From Ceratodon purpureus (lineage: Eukaryota; Streptophyta; Bryopsida; Pseudoditrichales; Ditrichaceae), in NCBI GenBank assembly GCA_014871385.1, contig CM026426.1, positions 36,953,918 through 37,017,917 on the forward strand: 64,000 nt of DNA, written 5' to 3'. The translations under genes and the position numbers were made by a program. Every line of letters begins with the position of its first letter. Position 1 is the stretch's first letter. The notes beneath the pieces were generated by a model. That model saw nothing but the letters and a program-made list of their open reading frames with translations. It was not told where the DNA came from and did no database searches. Positions 1-11,589 of this stretch are shown one piece after another.

Positions 1-2
1 CC

Positions 3-1724
3 TGCGATAAGTGCCAGCGGGTCGGGGGGTTGGCCAACACAGGGCTGGCCCAGTTGGTTACCAGCCTACCTGCAGAGCCATTCATGAAGTGGGGCCTCGA
101 CTTTGTGGGCCCCATCAAGCCGGCAGCAGCTCGGACAGGGAACAGGTACATTTTAGTCGCCACCAACTATGCGACAAAATCGGTGGAGGCTAAGGCGCTG
201 CGCACAAATACGGCGGCTGTAACTACCAAGTTCCTGTACGAACAGATTTTGACCCATTATGGTTGCCCTCTGACCCTAGTCAGTGATCAAGGGACCCATT
301 TCATCAACGAGGCGATTGAGTACATAGTGCAGCATTTCCTTCTGCAGCATCGGACATCCACCACATACTACCCCAGGGTAACGGCAGGCGAGTCGACCAA
401 CAAAGTTGTGGGTCGGCTATTGACAAAGTTGATCAGTGACAATCGCACCGACTGGGATGAGCACCTGCCTACCGCCCTACTGTCCTATCGGACAGCGTTC
501 AAGGTCAACACCGGTTACACTCCTTTTCAGTTGGTTTATGGTCTGCACCCTCTTATGCCGACGGAGTACACTGTTCCTACCCGTAGGAGAGACGGCGACA
601 TCGACTATACTACCACTCGGGTCTTACAGGCCCGCACAGTCGACTTGGAGCAGTTAGACAGTCATCGACTGGTGGCACAAGAACAATCGGGCAGTCGACA
701 GTGGAGCCCGTCACTGTGGAGTCAGCAACATTTTAGACAGAAGGAATTTCAGGTGGGAGACCATGTACTCTGGTACCCTAAAGGTGAGAAGGAGCATGCA
801 AGGAAGTTTAAGTGTCGCTGGTTTGGGCCATATCGAGTGCAGTACCGACTTTCCAACAACACTACGTTATTGGTAACGGAGGCCCACTTTGAGCCGAACC
901 CGATTGTTGTCAACATCAACAAACTTAAGCCGTACAAATTTTACTCTGAAGACCAGTTAGTCACTATCGAGCCTAAGCAGCTGCCACGTGGGTCCTCCAC
1001 GAGTCCGCCTGAGGCTTCCCAGGAGGCTGCCCCTAATGAACAGCCCCCTTCCCCCTCTGGTGACATTATTACTCCAGCGTCCTCTCTCCCAGTTCACCAG
1101 CCTACCCAAGACTCCGCAGCTTGCTCACAGGTTACACCTTCTATTCCACCCCATCAACCTTCCACCAATCCCGACAAGACACTAGCTATGGACACCCCCG
1201 CATTAACTTTGGATTGTGTTCCAGTTCCTTGCCTCGTTGTCGAGGTCCTACCATTGACACCTACACCGTGTGCCTTAGGCTCACACGGTACCCCGACAGT
1301 GCTGCAGGCAAACCGCCTACTGCTTCGTCGTCCGCAGTCTCCTCCCACTAAACCTCCAGCGCCATCTCAGCAACCTGTAGTTATTGACTTAGGGTTTGCT
1401 CCGACGCCCAGCCCGTCAGTTTATCCCTGCCCCTCAGCTTCATTGCCAACCCCTTGTTGCTCTCCGCAAACCCTACCTTTTGCGACGCCAAGCGCGACTA
1501 TCCGAGCCTGGAGTCTCCCGCGACCACTACATCCTTGTGCACACGGCGAGGCCCGCACCCACAGCTCAATACGTAGGACCTGCTTGGAGTTCTCGAGCGC
1601 CACAACAGTTGCGACGCCGCGCACCGCGACGGCCCAGGGATACGCTGTCTCTTGTGAGCTCCAGGCAGCTGCTCCTTCACTTCCCCGACCACCAGCGCTT
1701 CAGTCTCCTCGCGTATCCTTCTGA
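3..1724 (+). CDS. gypsy integrase (C-terminal part of pol), 5' end outside window
   Basis: The frame is open from the first bases, so the start lies upstream. The CDKC pair at 3-14 is the end of the HHCC zinc-binding domain. The catalytic core has [16 protein letters not shown] and AGESTNK. Counting from the Met codon at 30, these give D24, D86 and E121, with the DD35E spacing of retroviral-type integrases. The usual NGQAES motif is altered to TAGES. Residues about 230-320 ([24 protein letters not shown]) match the C-terminal DNA-binding part. After residue about 325 the protein becomes Pro/Ser/Thr-rich with no domain I recognise, and it ends at a TGA. Integrase inserts the cDNA copy into the genome. 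There are no internal stops, unlike most coding regions here. Confidence 0.9.
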   Translation, partial: CDKCQRVGGLANTGLAQLVTSLPAEPFMKWGLDFVGPIKPAAARTGNRYILVATNYATKSVEAKALRTNTAAVTTKFLYEQILTHYGCPLTLVSDQGTHFINEAIEYIVQHFLLQHRTSTTYYPRVTAGESTNKVVGRLLTKLISDNRTDWDEHLPTALLSYRTAFKVNTGYTPFQLVYGLHPLMPTEYTVPTRRRDGDIDYTTTRVLQARTVDLEQLDSHRLVAQEQSGSRQWSPSLWSQQHFRQKEFQVGDHVLWYPKGEKEHARKFKCRWFGPYRVQYRLSNNTTLLVTEAHFEPNPIVVNINKLKPYKFYSEDQLVTIEPKQLPRGSSTSPPEASQEAAPNEQPPSPSGDIITPASSLPVHQPTQDSAACSQVTPSIPPHQPSTNPDKTLAMDTPALTLDCVPVPCLVVEVLPLTPTPCALGSHGTPTVLQANRLLLRRPQSPPTKPPAPSQQPVVIDLGFAPTPSPSVYPCPSASLPTPCCSPQTLPFATPSATIRAWSLPRPLHPCAHGEARTHSSIRRTCLEFSSATTVATPRTATAQGYAVSCELQAAAPSLPRPPALQSPRVSF

Positions 1725-2467
1725 CAGCGACTCCCCCAGTCGACTTTAGGTCTCGATCTCCCTCATTTCTCCTCTATTTCCCCCATTTCAAACCCTCGAC
1801 TAGCATTAGGCTGTGATCACCGCGACCCCAACTCTAGGCTTCCTGCAACTCTCTCTCGCCCTCGAGTCCCCTCTATTTCTGTAGTTTCAGTCAAGGCCGA
1901 GAGCTTTTTCCGCGCGCCAAGTGCTCCTCAGCACCCTCTTGGACCTGTCTTCGGCCGACACCGCCCATCCTCCAAGCGGCTTCGACCAAACCCTAATACT
2001 CAGGGTTTACGACACTCAACGGAGGTGGCTTCGGGCACACTCTGCGCCACCAATCTCCACGCCGCTTCAAGCTTTCCCGGCGTCTCCACATCAGGTGACT
2101 CTTCCGGCTGTCGTGATTTTCCAGTGCATTGCGCTCAGCGGACCCACGATCAGGTGCTTGCTCCGTCTCCACCTGCAGCCCTAAATCGCCGGATTTACCT
2201 CACTCTCCACCGTCGCCGGGCTCATCGGGGGACGTTGGAGAGGTATTTCTGTCGGGGAGCCTTACCTCGGGCTCGTAGCGCCGAGTCCATGGAGATTGGA
2301 GGCCCCAACACCCAGCCCGTTGCGGAGCCTGACCAGGATGGCACGGTCCGACCACCACCTTCACCGACGTTGCTGCCGACCGAGCAGCTTGCAGTACCAC
2401 CGCCGACCGCACCCTCACAGTCGACTCCCATCGACCCAGGCGAGGAGTCAAACGCAAGTTGACTACG
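1725..2467 (+). other. spacer between the pol and extra ORFs of gypsy element 1
   Basis: GC-rich, Pro/Ser/Arg-coding in all frames, without a domain I can name. Open frames cross it (for example 2025-2462), but codon content looks like low-complexity spacer of the retrotransposon. It may hold a splice acceptor for the downstream ORF; none was identified with confidence. Confidence 0.5.
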
Positions 2468-4956
2468 ATGGATGCGCGCGTGCCGAAGACTGTGCGTATT
2501 CCACGCAACCCCCATCGTCGCCTAGATATCACTATCGAGCCGCATACACAGTGGGATGCCTGGCGGGCGCTGGCCGACGACGCCTGGACAGCGTACACCA
2601 GTCTCTAGGTATTTTATAATTTCAATTGGCCGCAGCCCCGCCCTGAGTTAATTCTTGACTTTGTGGATGGGTTTGAGTACATTCAGCAGCCGAGGGGCAC
2701 CCGCCAACCTACCGGTGAGCCGATCATCCGGTCAATAACACCATATTTGTTATATCGAGACTTTTCAAAGTCTCAATTTAATGCTTGACTATAGCTTTTT
2801 CATTGATTTCTTGATTGATTCTATATTTGTCAAAAACTTTTTGACTATATATGGGAAGATTATCCTCGAGTCGAGGATAATCTATAATTAGAAAGTCAAA
2901 AAAAAGTTCAAATTGTCTAAAAACAATTGCTGAAATTGTAGGCAAAAAGTCTCAAAGTTCTGAAATTGTCTCAAAATAACGAATATGGTCATCAATGGTC
3001 CGAGGCAAACCTGTGGAGCTCACGGCATACGTGATCCGAACAGCATTAGGTTTCGAGGACGGGGCCAACTTATTAGACCAGAAGGTGGGTTTCAGGTTCC
3101 ATGAGCGATACTCGCAGCTGGGACTGACAGAGGCTGACCATGCTCATGATGGCAATCGGGTTACAGCATTACCGGAGGCTTATCAGGTCCGAGTCCGGGC
3201 GTTGAGTGACGCCATAGGATTCAAACAGAGGTTCCTTTTTGTGAGCAATGACCTCTTGGAGCATGTTCTCGCAGCAGAGAAGGCCGGGCGCCGATAGCGC
3301 CCTTTTGATTGGTCATATTTCGTCCTCGCAAACCTGCGTCATCATCTGATCTATCTCCATTCACAGCCACGAGAGCCGCGCCGTCTTCGTGAAGCCGCAG
3401 TCATGGATGCTATATTGTCCTACTGGTTCCCGGATCGTGAAGAAGTCACCGCGCCGCAGACAGTTGATTGCAGCGTTGACACCATGGACGGAAGCCACGG
3501 GGGCGCACCCATCAGTCCACACATCGTACGACCGACAGCTGGGCAACTCCGAGATCGTACTAGTGGTGACGGTCACCGCCCGACTTTGAGCACCTCCGCC
3601 GACCAGGCAGATACAGAGCCGACTTCCCGATCCCAGGAAGGTTCGTCTGATGTCGGGCATCCTGCCCGACGCCTCCTTCGACACGGCCAGCATATTTGCC
3701 AGCCCGCGTTTCCATACCGATCTCCGACTCAACGGACCCCGCCCCCACACTCTGCTGCGCACATCAGTACAGCCTCACCGAATTGCAGGTACCCCCTTCG
3801 ATCCCGAACTGTCACCCGACGCTACCAAGAGGTTTCTTCCGGGTCCGTTGTCAACGACGATCTAGTGCCTGCGGCTGTCGCCCCAACCGACTCCGTCATC
3901 AACCTCGGCAGCTCTGCGGGTACACCACCCGTCCATCTTAGCGCCGTGCCTGGCTTCCCCTCTAGGCGTTCCGCAAACACCGCTATCCCATACGCCAAGC
4001 TGACACCACCTGTTTCCGCCACCGAGACCCTAGCTTCGGCGCCACCCGACTGCTCTTCGTCACCGAAGTTAGCACCGTCCCTGCCGCCCATGGAGCTCAT
4101 ACTGTACCGCGAGCCAATCGTATTCACCGCTCCGAGCTTCCCTCCGACTCAGCAGTCAGGTCGAGTTCCAGACGACGATGCAGTAAACCCAGCTCGCGAT
4201 CCTTCCTCGTCCACTCCGCACCCGGCACCACACAGCCAGGAGGGCCCCTCTGAGTCTCTTCATTTAACACCGAGTCCCGACACTGTCTCCCCATCTGAAC
4301 CACCGCTCGGCTCTGCTAGGACTCCCGACCTTCAGGTTGTTTTTCACAACCTCCAAGCCATCGCCGACGCCCTGGTCTTGACTCGTAGTGCAGCTCAGCA
4401 GCTCGAGTCCAGCAGACAGCAGGTAGCCACGGCCGTCGCAGACCGTGACATCACAATCCATCAGCTTCAACAGCTACAGGCAGCCCGAGACTCCGATCTT
4501 CACACCCTTATGGAGACCCATACCCGGCTGCTTCGCGACCACACCACCCTTCAAGAGCACGTACAGGCCTTACAGGCCGACCTGATTCCCAGAGTTCCAG
4601 ACCCTTCATCCGCGGCTCCATCAATTCGTCGGCTGGAGTTAGAGGCTACGCTAAGTGCCCGTCTCCAGCAAGCTGACAGTCTCTTTCTCAAGAATCAGCA
4701 GCTGAGGACAGAGCTATCTTTGCACACCTTACCACCTAGGGAACTCAGCCGAGCTGTCCGGGAGTATGCTGCTACGAAGCAGCGGGATTTCGAGAGTATG
4801 CTGACCGCCTACCGAGCCGACTTGGATCGCCAGCACCTCTGGTTGTCCAAGTTTGAGGCGCGCGACCCGATTTTCGAGCCTAGGCTTGACACCGACGACC
4901 CGACTTCTGCACTCCCGACCGAGGCGCCGACGACTGCACACCAGCCGACTGACTGA
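2468..4956 (+). pseudogene. extra ORF of gypsy element 1 (coiled-coil protein), broken by MITE and TAG stops
   Basis: A frame starting at ATG 2468 reads through an N-terminal module (DGFEYIQQP, about 2660-2690), meets the MITE at 2737-2991 and resumes at 2992 in the frame predicted once the insert and one target copy are removed. It then carries LTAYVIRTALGFEDG and FHERYSQLGL, a Pro/Ser-rich middle, and a Gln/Leu-rich coiled coil at about 4330-4720 (LQAIADALVL to HVQALQADL). It ends at TGA 4954-4956. Stops inside: TAG 2606-2608 (after AYTSL) and TAG 3295-3297 (after KAGRR), both readable as decayed CAG. Such post-integrase ORFs occur in several plant gypsy lineages and their role is not settled; a structural or nucleic-acid-binding role is only a guess. 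Gypsy element 2 carries a counterpart. Confidence 0.75.
2737..2991 (+). mobile_element. 255-bp MITE, copy 1, inside the gypsy extra ORF
   Basis: AT-rich insert flanked by TCAAT at 2732-2736 and 2992-2996. Its ends are inverted repeats: AACACCATATTTGTTATATC on the left and the complement of ATAACGAATATGGTCA on the right. It holds nested palindromes, notably GAGACTTTTCAAAGTCTC and a 25-base hairpin around CCTCGAGTCGAGG. Deleting element plus one TCAAT restores the host ORF frame, which proves it is an insertion. A second copy of the same length lies at 50835-51089. It encodes nothing; the superfamily is unassigned (a 5-bp duplication is unusual for MITEs). Confidence 0.9.
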
Positions 4957-5114
4957 CTACCCGACTCCTTCAACTGCGACTTTAATTTTTAGATTTCTTT
5001 GGGGATTAGCAATTTTTGACATTTTGATTAGCTTAGAAATTTTATTTTCTCTAGGCTCGTTTTCATTCCTCCTTGGTTTTCCTTCGTCACCCACATTCTG
5101 AGGACAGAACTACC

Positions 5115-5126
5115 GGAAAAAGGGGA
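5115..5126 (+). other. polypurine tract of gypsy element 1
   Basis: GGAAAAAGGGGA lies 3 bases before TGTTAACC (5130), the likely first bases of the 3' LTR. A polypurine tract primes plus-strand synthesis in LTR retrotransposons. Its place just after the last ORF supports the call. Confidence 0.65.
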
Positions 5127-5129
5127 TAA

Positions 5130-5560
5130 TGTTAACCGGAGATTCCGCAATCTCCCTTTTCCTTAGCTCCCCCTAGCCCCTTTTCAGTTTTCATCCTTAC
5201 CTTAGACAGTCATCCAGTCGACTGGATGAACTCTGTCACAGTCGACTTGGATGAATTCTGTCACCAGCCGACTGAATGAACTCTATCACCAGCCCACTGG
5301 ATGACTTCCGCCAGTTCAGGAGGTTTAAGAGGCAAGGTTAGGGTTTCCTGTAATCATTCTACACTAGAGCAGGTAGAGTCAGAGAGGTCTAAGAGCGGTT
5401 AGGAACTTCTGTACCATGTGTTTGGGGCTGTTTTGACCCATTTTATGCAGTTTTGACCTCTTTTTGCACTTGTATTGTACATTTCCAACAACTTATGAGT
5501 GTTTGGAGCACTTAGTTTAGTTGGGTTTTGTTGGGTTTTGATGGGATTGTGAAGGCTAGG
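5130..5560 (+). repeat. 3' LTR of gypsy element 1 (left edge clear, right edge uncertain)
   Basis: It begins TGTTAACC immediately after the polypurine tract. It contains a 4 x 25-bp tandem repeat at 5214-5313 and T-rich stretches. The partner LTR is outside the window, so length and target duplication cannot be checked. Confidence 0.5.
5214..5313 (+). repeat. four tandem 25-bp units in the LTR
   Basis: Units start at 5214, 5239, 5264 and 5289. Each follows CCAGTCGACTGGATGAACTC plus TGTCA with a few changes. Tandem repeats in the U3 part of plant LTRs often act as enhancers; here that is inference. Confidence 0.85.
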
Positions 5561-5566
5561 GTTTAG

Positions 5567-8500
5567 TTGGTAAAACCTCCCTTTACCAAGGATGATTTAA
5601 TACGGTACCAAGCCGTTCTGGCAAAGAGGAGAGAAGACCTGCTACACACAGGAAGACATGACTTCCGAAGTAAAAATGGGCGGCTGGTGGAAGAAGTCGC
5701 CTGGGGGTGGTGCCCCTTCTGGCGGATATGTTCCGAAAACGAGAAAATGTTCGACATACTACCTGCGCTACCATGGCGACATGATGGTACTGAAACTTCA
5801 TTCGGGTTACATTTCATTTCTATGTGTCAAACATCGGGGGTACTATATCTCATTATCCGTATTCCTGCGTTCTCTAATTTTGTTTACTACTGTGACAGTG
5901 GAAGAGGCAAAGGACGTGAGGGCTGCCCTTCAGTCGACGAGGGTGGACATTGTGACACCGGAACCGCTCTTCTATGTTTTTCGAACACTGTTTCGCAACA
6001 AGTTTGGGGTGTTCAGGTTGTTAACATGTCCTATTTACGGCCTACAGGATACACTGATACTCGACGAATGCGTGGCACCCCGGAGGTTGAAAAGAGCACT
6101 CTCTCAATTCATAGAGGACGGGGTTTACCAGTACGCGAATATGGGATTCCCTTTAGGAGTGACCTTGCGTGACACTGTTTGTAAACAGATCCGCGAGGTG
6201 GCTACTGGATGTGGGGAGGAAGTCCTTCATGCTACGGTGAAGTGGGTGCGCAATGTTCAGCTGCGGGCGTTACAAGACTTCGCGGTCTGCTAGCCAATCC
6301 AGTTTGTAAGGGCGTGGGAGACGGTGGATCACACCTAGTGGTCGGAGCATGGGAGGCAATGGTCGCTCGCATTACGGATCCGGGAGGAGCACGACATTGG
6401 GTGGGTTTCAAGCGCAGTCACCTCGAATTGAACCCCCAGAGTAGCTGCCATTCAGCTTAAGATTCAGGGATTTGTGCATGACATCGGGGTCGCGATACAG
6501 GTCGAGGATGACTGTCATTGGAGGCAGTGCGCAGCAGAGGGGGTTAAGGAAAAGGCGAAACCTTCATGTCCGAAAACAGTACTCTTGGAACCAACATCAA
6601 CTCCTCTGGATGCGGAGCCACCTCTCTCGAATACAACATCACGTACGCTGCGAGATCTAGTAGGAGAACTTGTCGAAGGTTTACCCGCCATTCAGGGCGT
6701 TTTCTATGCTGACTGCGTCACTGCGTCTGATACGTCACGGGAAAAAGACATTGGTGTCACGGAGGGAGAACTTGCGATAACGAAGGAGAACAATACACCT
6801 ACGGGGAGCATATTGGAGGCCACTGCTTTGGTGACTCAGCATTGTGAGAACCAGGGGGATCATGCTGAGGAGCACCTCATAGCTGACTTAGACCCGGAAG
6901 ATATTACGAGTGAGAGTGACACTAGCGCCGCACGTGTCCTTGATACGGTACCCTGCGTAACGAAGCATCTAGCACCGTCTTCTGTAAAACCAGGAACAGA
7001 TATCGTCGACCGCCCACAAGGACGATCTCCAGTGGACTGCTCCAGTGTCACGGGAGACAGTGTAGACCTGGCAGGTCTAGAGCAGGGCAAATTACAGGAA
7101 TCGGATAACCAAAGTCCCCCTGGTAAGGTTACTGCGACCGTGGATCCCGGTGCTCTCTCAGACGACGTCTTCCAGTCGAGGATCTCCTCCGCGGAGCCCG
7201 TACTCAAATGTGCTCGTGACAGTGACCCTGCATACACAAACTCAGAGCCACATCATTATGAAATTCCACAAGACGGGTCTAAGAAAGCGGGGGGGTTCAA
7301 GGGTGACGGACCCTGTACGCACGAGGAAGCTCCCCCACTTGTGTTCCCGGAGATAGAAGAATTCATGGACCAGGGGCAGTGGTCTACTCCAAACCCACTG
7401 ATAACGCTAAGCCAATTCGAGAACACTGTTCACTTGGGACAGGACATTGCCTTGGAGAACAGTAACTTATCTCAGGATCCCAGCTTCGGATAGTGGGTAA
7501 AGGAAACAGCAGGAGAATCGTTGCAGACACCTTATAAAGGAGTCTCCATAGTCACATCCATGAGTGCTGGGTCACGGTCCCTGGAAGACAACATATCTGC
7601 TGTTAGGAACTTGAGCAAACTTTTCGCTGAAGAGGGTGAGGCATCGGAGGAGGCAGTGACGGACCTGCAGATTTTGTCCATGGCAGCGGACTCACAATTG
7701 CCGGATGTTTCCCCGGTTTCCGCCTGGGGAAAGGAACTAATGTCACCTAAACGGGTCGAGGGATTAGTTGCAGAGCCTTGGTCGCAATGTTCGTTGGTCT
7801 CCGTTGAAGAGGCCGTGCTAATGAACATCCCGCAAGCATACGACTATTTTCAAATAGAGAAGCTGCTGATGAAGGTACCAGGAGGTGAAGGCCTCAACGA
7901 CGGTGCAGAGTCTGTGGTTTTCTTTAATGAGAAAGGGAAGGAGCTCGAGGTCAAGTTCACAGCCATCCAGGACCTCAAGCGGGTACGCACACCATTAGGA
8001 AATGATATAGTTGACTTTGTTATGTCAAGGTTGTACTTCTAGTATCCTAGCAAACGTCGTCACGAAATTCTGCTTGTTACTTCTCGTGTGAGTTCCTGTC
8101 TTTAGAGTCTCGTGAAAGGGAGCACTACATTGGAGAAGTGGGCGAGGTCGTTCTTGCTGCCTCCTTCTCCGGTTCGGCTCCACCAGGTGAAGGAGATTCT
8201 TGTCCCGTGGGTATAGAATGAGCATTGGTCACTATTAGTGTTCCAGTATTCAAGAGTGATACACTTTGACTCTTACCAGGGGCAATGTCACTTTCCCAAG
8301 GGTGATGGGGCAGAGTTTGTTAAGAGTATATGCAGGGCATGGCAGTACTTGCGTGGGGTTGATTTTTACGAGGTACCTATTGTCGTGGAAGACGTCTTCC
8401 AACAACCTGGCAACTACGAGTGTGGACATCATACCGTCCGCAACGCCCTCCTTTACCTGAAGGTGATTTACTACCGTTCGCATGTCTTTGTCTTCAAATC

Positions 8501-8799
8501 TGCAAATTTATTATCTTCACCAAAAATGTGGTTATGTAATAAAACTTCTGACTCGGTATGTGCTGTAGTTTCTTGCTCTTGATTCAGACAACAGAGAGGA
8601 GCGCCTGAAGATTAAGTTGTTGGAGCGCTTCAAGACGAAAGATGTGAACATTCAGATTCTGTCTCTCCTAGCCAGAGAGCTCGATACCTCCCGACGTGAC
8701 GCGAGATACAAGGCTCCCTTATGTGTACCTACTATACAGCCGCACAAACAGTCCGCATCAGATGAAGATGAGCTCAACTTCGACAACGATGGTACATAG
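5567..8799 (+). pseudogene. Ulp1/C48-type protease gene of region A, with seven in-frame stops
   Basis: Exon 1 (about 5567-5786; WGWCPFWRICSENEK) joins across a 112-bp GT-AG intron to a long exon at 5899-8462. That exon stays in one frame and is broken only by stops: TAG at 6291, 6336, 7491, 8040, 8103 and 8214, and TGA at 6429. No frameshift is needed. The C-terminal part is a Ulp1-like SUMO-protease fold: catalytic His in NEHW (8223), Asp in IHFDSY (8268), oxyanion Gln (8403) and Cys in YECGHH (8421), with the canonical Q-x5-C spacing. All four residues are present. The middle is acidic and disordered-looking. A last exon (about 8588-8799) ends NDGT, but its splice phase is not resolved. 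Ulp1-like genes are known cargo of MULEs (Kaonashi type), which fits the transposase at 11.6-15.5 kb. Substrate unknown. Confidence 0.75.
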
Positions 8800-11004
8800 A
8801 GCTGCGGCATACCTTTTGGAAGTTCGTGGTCTCCCTATTTTTAGCGCAAAAGTGTTAGGGTTGACGATGTAGTGGGAACACATGACTGTAATGTTCGGCA
8901 ACTGTCGTTGTAGTGTCACTGTGCAGTGTCACGGAAATTGGTCAGCCTCCACAGTAAAGGAATTCAATATCCAAACTTCATTGTCGGAATTTATGTATCC
9001 CTTTTTAACATAGAATTAAGACTTCTTTCTGCAGATGGGACTGAGTTTTTTGTTTGTGAAGAAGACTTAGCCATGTGGAATCTACTTGAAGGTGCTAATT
9101 AATTTTTGCTTCTCTGAGACCAAGCATCTCTGTCACGGCCGTGCAGTGTCACAATTCCCATACGGGTGGACAACGTAGAAGTCCGGTATTTCAGCGTCAC
9201 ATTCCAACCGGTGGACTAGGACAGTGTCACATTCTATGTTCTTTTCAGTATGTATATTAAAATCATCTCACATATAATAAATCTTCACTCATACCAATTA
9301 AAAGTACCTGCCTCTACAGGGCTTATGACACAACTCGTACTTAAGCTAATTAACTGGAAAAATGAACGAGGAATCTTTATAAGCTCATAAGTGATCTTGA
9401 TCTTAAGAAGAAGTGTTCCACATGGTCGTAATAATTTTACTTATAGGACAGTGTCACTTTGGAGTGTTTCGGTTCAGAATGGTCACATTGAAATTCGTTT
9501 TGTTCATATGTTGTGTCGTTATAACATTCGTTCACTCTCTCCAATGTCGTATCCTAAGAATTTATTTGAGTATAATTTAATTGTGCGGGTTATAGTGCTA
9601 TATCCATTTGACTCTGTTCTATAGGGTGAAATAGATCTGTTCATTCCTTATTTTTTTTGTAAAGCTTATTTCTTTTTAAAATTTGAGTATAGTGTCTTGA
9701 TATATTAATATTAGCACAGTCGATTATAATGCTTCTTCTTATTATTAGATTTTTGGAGCTCCTTTATAAGAAGATGTAGATGTCTATTTTAATTACCCAC
9801 AATTTTTTAAAGGTAACCGGATTTATTCAACCTTTTTTCGTGACAAATAGTGGTCCCTTAAAAATCCAATGTAGTTTATTATTATTTTATTGTACATGTT
9901 CATGAATTACGTTCATAGCAGTGTGCCTTGTCAATTCAGTTTTTAAATTCTTACTCACACTCTTCGTGTTTACTCAACTTCGTATTTATATACTTTAAGC
10001 ATTTTTAAGTTTAGGGTGTTTATTTGTTTTTATATCTTAATATTTTGCAATTACATTATTAATTCAATATTATCATTGTATGAGATTACTTGATTATATA
10101 TCTATATTTGAATCCATTACTTGTACTAATAATAGTGTCCATTACATGTGTTTGACATCTATTTATTATTTTGTTTATTTTATCAATTTTATGTTTCAAA
10201 ATATGTATTACGCTTTATTTTTCTTTTGATTGAATATTACTTCCTTTAGAGGAATATGCCATATTTGATATTGTTCATTTCGTGTATAACATAATTCATT
10301 TAGTAATGAAAAATAACTACAATATCTCGATACATGTGTTTTAATTTGCATTCAAATCCCTTTAATAACGTCATGCAGACTTATGTGCGGACTTATTTTG
10401 ATCGATCACTTATTTTTGCATCTTAGTGAAGTACCCATTCTGCATTTGTTTCTTTCTATCCTTTCGGTTCATAGAAATCATCTCCAAATCAGTTCTGTAC
10501 AGCTTTTTCAGACCGTGACACTGTTTTTCTACATAATGATTAGTGATTTCTACTAAGCAAATCTGAATAGAAAAGCACAGGCTGTATCTCACCGACGGCA
10601 CTAATTTCATTTATTAAAGAACACGTAACAATGAATGCATTATACCACTCGGATTTGAAGCTTCTGGTGGTCATTCTCCATACGTAAACAACTGGAAGGG
10701 ATATATGACTACCACACCGCCGTTGTGACATTAGGGATTTGACTGGCATACATGACACTAAACTCCGCATAGTATATAGACAAATCGTTTTATCTTCATT
10801 TCATATGGTATCATTACATTACATCGGGGCTTTGCCGGAATAGCATTTCCTTCCGGGTGTCCACTGGTCTACAATATCTTCCTTCACCCTTCGAAACTGA
10901 ATTGGGATCCCGAATCCGCAGAGAATATCAGTCGAGTGTCACAAAAAATGGCATCCCCATACGTTTGTCTACTGAGTGGTCTTCTCATCACTGCATGTCC
11001 CTGT
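8800..11004. other. AT-rich spacer between the facing genes of region A
   Basis: Two kilobases with no gene I can support. Motif CAGTGTCAC is concentrated at the left (8934, 9144, 9222, 9449). From 9.6 to 10.4 kb the sequence is very T-rich. The frame after the apparent end of the protease gene stays open to a TAA at about 9100 apart from three TAG codons (8797, 8839 and 8917), so the gene may be longer than annotated. The convergent layout makes this the likely 3' region of both genes. Confidence 0.5.
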
Positions 11005-11496
11005 CTATGCACTAAACGCACTCAGGTTATGCAACTCTTCGTCACATAGCACACCATAAAATTGCTCTAGAACCCAGGACTCTTCGCCTTGCACGGTGCA
11101 TCCGGTGTCCTCCTCTGCCTCATCAACATGTAGGGTATGAAGATGGTCGTTGCTCCACTGGTCGGTAACCGAAGCCGTAGGAGAAACCCCAGAGTAACGC
11201 CTGCCTCCGTGGGCCTTAGGTCTAACTCCAGTACTATTAGTCCACCTCCTCGCAGAAGTCCTCCATCGCAACCTCTTCTCCTCAGAAGTTCCTGCAGAGG
11301 TAACAACTCCAACAGAACCCCGGCGAAAAAATAGAAACGCCCACAGAGCAGACAACGATAACAGAAACCAAAGAACCGGTTCAGGAAACTCGACAAGGAA
11401 GACAAGAGTGAAGCGAGACATTCTTCCGTCCTTAGCGTCGGAGGTGTCACCGAGTATGGACGCGGGGAACATAATGCGAGATCCAGAATCCGGCAA
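11005..11496 (-). CDS. hypothetical 163-residue ORF with one predicted membrane segment
   Basis: It lies downstream of the MULE transposase on the same strand. Residues about 27-57 form a hydrophobic stretch (VLWFLLSLSALWAFLFF) followed by arginines, like a single membrane helix; the C-terminus is acidic (ESWVLEQFYGVLCDEE). Another open frame overlaps most of it, so it may be a chance ORF. No family recognised. Confidence 0.3.
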   Translation of the reverse strand: MPDSGSRIMFPASILGDTSDAKDGRMSRFTLVFLVEFPEPVLWFLLSLSALWAFLFFRRGSVGVVTSAGTSEEKRLRWRTSARRWTNSTGVRPKAHGGRRYSGVSPTASVTDQWSNDHLHTLHVDEAEEDTGCTVQGEESWVLEQFYGVLCDEELHNLSAFSA

Positions 11497-11589
11497 TGAA
11501 AAACCTAAACCGACCAGTTCTTATAGTGTTAACGCTGATCTGGAAGAGTACTGCTGAAGCTACCGATTCTGTACGTACTGTATTCATAC

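Larger units (their letters stand above)
1..5560 (+). mobile_element. Ty3/gypsy LTR retrotransposon, 3' part (element 1)
   Basis: The window opens inside the integrase of a gypsy element. In order it holds the rest of integrase, a Pro/Ser-rich tail, a second large ORF with a coiled coil, a polypurine tract (GGAAAAAGGGGA, 5115-5126) and a sequence starting TGTTAACC at 5130 that fits a 3' LTR start. An ORF downstream of integrase on the same strand is typical of the plant Tat/Ogre side of Ty3/gypsy. The 5' LTR, gag, protease and reverse transcriptase lie outside the window. The right LTR end is not certain: no clear CA end with target duplication was found, so 5560 is set by the start of the next gene. 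Confidence 0.8.

Noticed and set aside
749..937. Minus-strand ORFs across gypsy integrase (749-937, 1154-1348, 1421-1692)
   Set aside because: They are antisense shadows of the integrase frame.
5567..6172. A separate 201-codon gene in the first protease frame
   Set aside because: Only the part before 5787 looks coding; after that the neighbouring frame carries the continuing protein, joined by a GT-AG intron.
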